DNA of 18,498 nt, taken from the NCBI GenBank assembly GCA_018694455.1, contig JABHNP010000307.1, positions 1-18,498 of the forward strand. Direction: 5' to 3'. This DNA is from Planctomycetaceae bacterium (GTDB taxonomy: Bacteria > Planctomycetota > Planctomycetia > Pirellulales > UBA1268). Every line of letters starts with the position of its first letter. The first letter of the stretch is position 1. A program made the translations under genes and the position numbers. The notes beneath the pieces were generated by a model. It was not told the DNA's origin. It saw only the letters and a program-made list of their open reading frames with translations, and did no database searches. Positions 16,852-18,498 of the stretch are shown one piece after another.

Positions 16852-17340
16852 AGATGCGAATGGCTGCCAGCAATTCATTTTTGTGAACCGCATGTAAAGC
16901 CAGTGTCTCTGCCTAAGAATGGCAAGAAGCGAGGCTCACCATATCGGACGGCCCCGCTGTTGCAAGAGCTGCGGCCGTATCTGACACAGGCGTTCGAGGA
17001 CGCACCCGAAGGATCTGGATATCGTATTGGCAGATACAAGGAGCCGGATCAAAACCTACGCACACAACTGTGCCGCATACTTCGTCGTGCAGGCATCCGG
17101 CAATGACCGAAGTTGTTCGTCAATCTACGCAGCAGAGAGACGGAATTAATCAGTAAATTTCGGCAGCATGTAGTGTGTAAATGGCTAGACAACTCACCAA
17201 GTTTGCCAGAAAACATTATCTTCAGGTAACCGACCAACACTTTGCATCTGCCACAGAATCAAAAGTTGCCCAGCAGATTGGTGAATTGGGGCGTCAGAGT
17301 GTGCCAACCAAATTTGGCAACACTGAAAACGTAGGTATCG
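16852..17340 (+). pseudogene. Decayed tyrosine recombinase (phage-type integrase) of planctomycete kind
   Basis: The C-terminal catalytic half is recognisable in two frames. Frame one (open from 16819) carries ELRPYLTQAFEDAPEGS and NLRTQLCRILRRAGI, then a TGA at 17104-17106 exactly where relatives have tryptophan before PKLF. Past the stop, the same frame continues PKLFVNLRSRETELISKF and VVCKWLDNSP, lacking one residue in the usual NLR-S-RETEL and with valine where many relatives have the histidine of HxxR. Near 17203 one base is missing and the similarity moves to another frame: FARKHYLQVTDQHFASATES, which includes the nucleophilic tyrosine of KHYLQVTD. The N-terminal DNA-binding half is absent or too eroded to see; a possible RC remnant lies at 16852-16857. 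The right end is approximate, since the last frame stays open into the antisense of the tRNA gene. Confidence 0.8.
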
Positions 17341-17363
17341 ACGGCGCACACGAAGATAAACAG

Positions 17364-17437
17364 TACCCCGTCCAGGACTCGAACCTGGAACCCTCTGATT
17401 AAGAGTCAGATGCTCTAACCAATTGAGCTAACGGGGC
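17364..17437 (-). tRNA. tRNA-Lys (anticodon CUU)
   Basis: Read on the minus strand, a full cloverleaf folds. The acceptor stem GCCCCGT pairs with ACGGGGT (first pair G-U). The D arm is GCTC/GAGC with a GGTTA loop. The anticodon stem TCTGA/TCAGA encloses the loop CTCTTAA (anticodon CUU, reading AAG lysine codons). The variable loop has 5 nt, and the T arm CCAGG/CCTGG carries the loop TTCGAGT. The discriminator base is A at 17364. CCA is not encoded. Its 3' end faces the decayed integrase, the usual arrangement for an element integrated at a tRNA gene. Confidence 0.97.
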
Positions 17438-17447
17438 ATCTCACCAA

Positions 17448-17476
17448 AATTTACCTGTCGTCTGACCGAGTGGCAA
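17448..17476 (-). promoter_or_regulatory. Candidate promoter of tRNA-Lys
   Basis: On the minus strand TTGCCA (17476-17471) is followed after 17 nt by TAAATT (17453-17448), matching the sigma-70 consensus at five and four of six positions with ideal spacing. The mature tRNA begins 10 nt after the -10 box, leaving only a very short 5' leader. Confidence 0.45.
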
Positions 17477-17595
17477 GGGGCGGCCCTCTCTCTCGAAAAG
17501 CGAAACTTTCTTAAGTTCTTGATCCCACATTGAGTGTATTGATAGAAGCAGTTACATTCGTCAACATCAGACACTATTCAAACGGAGACTTTTAC

Positions 17596-18420
17596 ATGGG
17601 CCGGTATGATGGAATGAAGGGCCTTGTCCTTGGCGTGGCGAATGATCACTCTATCGCTTGGGCAATCGCAAAAGAATTACTTGCCGAGGGTGCCTCGATT
17701 GGCTTTAGTCATCTCCCAGACAGGCCTGATGACCAACGTCAACGTAATCGTCGACGCGTTGCCTTACTCACTGATAATGAGCCAAATGCAAAATTTTTAG
17801 TGCCTATGGATGTGTCAAGTGACGAGCAAATAGAAGCCGTCATGAAGAAAACACAAGAAGAGTTCGGCACTATTGATTTCCTAATTCACTCTATAGCATA
17901 TGCCCCATTGGCAGATCTCAAGGGCGAAACCACAAACTGTAGCCGAGACGGTTTTCGTCTCGCAATGGAAACAAGTGCGTACAGCCTGCTTGCTGTTGGT
18001 CGACTATCTCGAGAAATACTTGCTCAAAATGCTTCAATCCTAACTCTCACCTATTTTGGTGGTGAGAAAGTTGTGCCCGGGTACAACATCATGGGTGTGT
18101 GCAAAGCAACTCTCGATGCCTGCGTGAAATATATGGCGTTTGACCTTGGCCCTCAGGGTGTTCGTGTAAATGCAATCAGCGCTGGCCCCCTACGCACTCT
18201 CGCAGGCCGTGGTGCTGGTGTCGAAGATATGCTCGGCTTATATCAGCATATGTCCCCAATGGGACGAAATATCACCCACGAAGAGGTTGGGAAATCTGGT
18301 GCTTGGCTTGCGTCACGGGACTCGCTTGGTATTACCGGTGAAATTCTCCACGTTGATGCGGGGTATAACATCATGGGATCACCAGGCCGATTGCTCGACC
18401 TCGTTCCGAAACAAGAATAA
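17596..18420 (+). CDS. fabI: Enoyl-[acyl-carrier-protein] reductase, FabI type
   Basis: FabI performs the last reduction in each fatty-acid elongation cycle, reducing enoyl-ACP with NADH in the cytosol. The 274-residue protein belongs to the atypical short-chain dehydrogenase family. It has the FabI-type cofactor loop GVANDHSIAW (13-22), HSIAYAP (98-104), the active-site tyrosine in LTYFGG (Y153), and the catalytic Y163 and K170 spaced Y-x6-K in YNIMGVCK. SAGPLRTLAG (195-204) and a C-terminal DAGYNIMG complete the pattern. I chose ATG 17596 because GGAG lies 8 nt upstream and the FabI fold starts right after it; the frame extends to a GTG at 17530, but those 22 residues do not fit the family. 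A probable Nudix gene starts 10 nt downstream, so the two are likely to form an operon. Confidence 0.95.
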   Translation: MGRYDGMKGLVLGVANDHSIAWAIAKELLAEGASIGFSHLPDRPDDQRQRNRRRVALLTDNEPNAKFLVPMDVSSDEQIEAVMKKTQEEFGTIDFLIHSIAYAPLADLKGETTNCSRDGFRLAMETSAYSLLAVGRLSREILAQNASILTLTYFGGEKVVPGYNIMGVCKATLDACVKYMAFDLGPQGVRVNAISAGPLRTLAGRGAGVEDMLGLYQHMSPMGRNITHEEVGKSGAWLASRDSLGITGEILHVDAGYNIMGSPGRLLDLVPKQE

Positions 18421-18430
18421 TCCGCTTGAA

Positions 18431-18498
18431 GTGTCTACAACAACTCGTATCGTCGCTGTACTTATTATCCACAAACAACGAGTACTTGTAGGTAAGCG
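18431..18498 (+). CDS. Partial gene, probable Nudix hydrolase N-terminus
   Basis: A GTG at 18431, 10 nt after the fabI stop, opens a frame that runs off the right edge after 22 full codons: VSTTTRIVAVLIIHKQRVLV followed by GK. The pattern of a hydrophobic strand, a short turn with basic residues and then VLVGK(R) is typical of the first strands of Nudix hydrolases (MutT-like pyrophosphatases), but the Nudix box itself is outside the window. The tight spacing suggests co-transcription with fabI. The upstream sequence CGCTTGAA has no good Shine-Dalgarno. Confidence 0.55.
   Translation, partial: MSTTTRIVAVLIIHKQRVLVGK

Noticed and set aside
16781..16896. 38-codon open frame after the response regulator (ELISAQRSIQSEL...)
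   Set aside because: It has no start codon or ribosome-binding site, and a frame of this length is easily open by chance.
17343..17402. C-terminal peptide ending YPVQDSNLEPSD of the last integrase frame
   Set aside because: It is largely the antisense translation of the tRNA-Lys T arm and anticodon arm, a well-known artefact in protein databases, so it is not real protein sequence.
1..18498. CRISPR arrays, toxin-antitoxin pairs, rRNA genes, riboswitches
   Set aside because: No regularly spaced repeats, no small paired frames of those families and no rRNA or conserved riboswitch sequence were seen on either strand.

Overview
The window looks like a chromosomal segment of a member of the Planctomycetota, probably a Pirellulales-type bacterium, of moderate GC content (estimated by eye, not counted). 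The taxonomic guess rests on four things: a fused membrane protein with the NDRSRW...SSKPPLL pattern that I associate with planctomycetes; a decayed tyrosine recombinase of the type common in that phylum; two very large secreted proteins of no recognisable family; and a mix of genes with and without Shine-Dalgarno sequences.

Layout. Positions 1-4703 (minus strand) carry two exported or membrane-bound proteins of unknown function, separated by only 2 nt; the second runs off the left edge. An inositol-monophosphatase-family gene (4982-5815, minus) lies upstream of them and diverges from a rightward block. That block holds an unrecognised protein (5947-7017), a 406-aa protein that aligns by eye with YhaO/SbcD-type metallophosphoesterases but has lost the metal-binding motifs (7180-8400), and a 1116-aa YhaN/Rad50-like coiled-coil ATPase with intact ATPase motifs and two membrane helices in its middle (8471-11821). 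Converging on it from the right are a small membrane protein (11841-12317) and an AI-2E/PerM-family transporter (12385-13452), both minus. Divergent from these is a two-domain protein joining a family 2 glycosyltransferase to a large polytopic membrane domain (13650-15962), followed by an orphan NarL/LuxR-type response regulator (16123-16779). Then come a broken tyrosine integrase (about 16852-17340) against the 3' end of a tRNA-Lys(CUU) gene on the opposite strand, an enoyl-ACP reductase fabI (17596-18420) and the first codons of a probable Nudix hydrolase (18431 onward).

The most interesting item is the nuclease-dead-looking partner beside an intact SMC-like ATPase. In the families known as SbcCD, Mre11-Rad50 and YhaO-YhaN the ATPase controls a nuclease. 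Here the ATPase is kept, while the nuclease-fold partner appears to have lost every signature metal ligand that I can align, which suggests a non-nucleolytic version of the system. The second point of interest is the integrase fossil at the tRNA gene, where the individual inactivating changes can be read. All family assignments come from reading motifs by eye; no database search or structure prediction was run.
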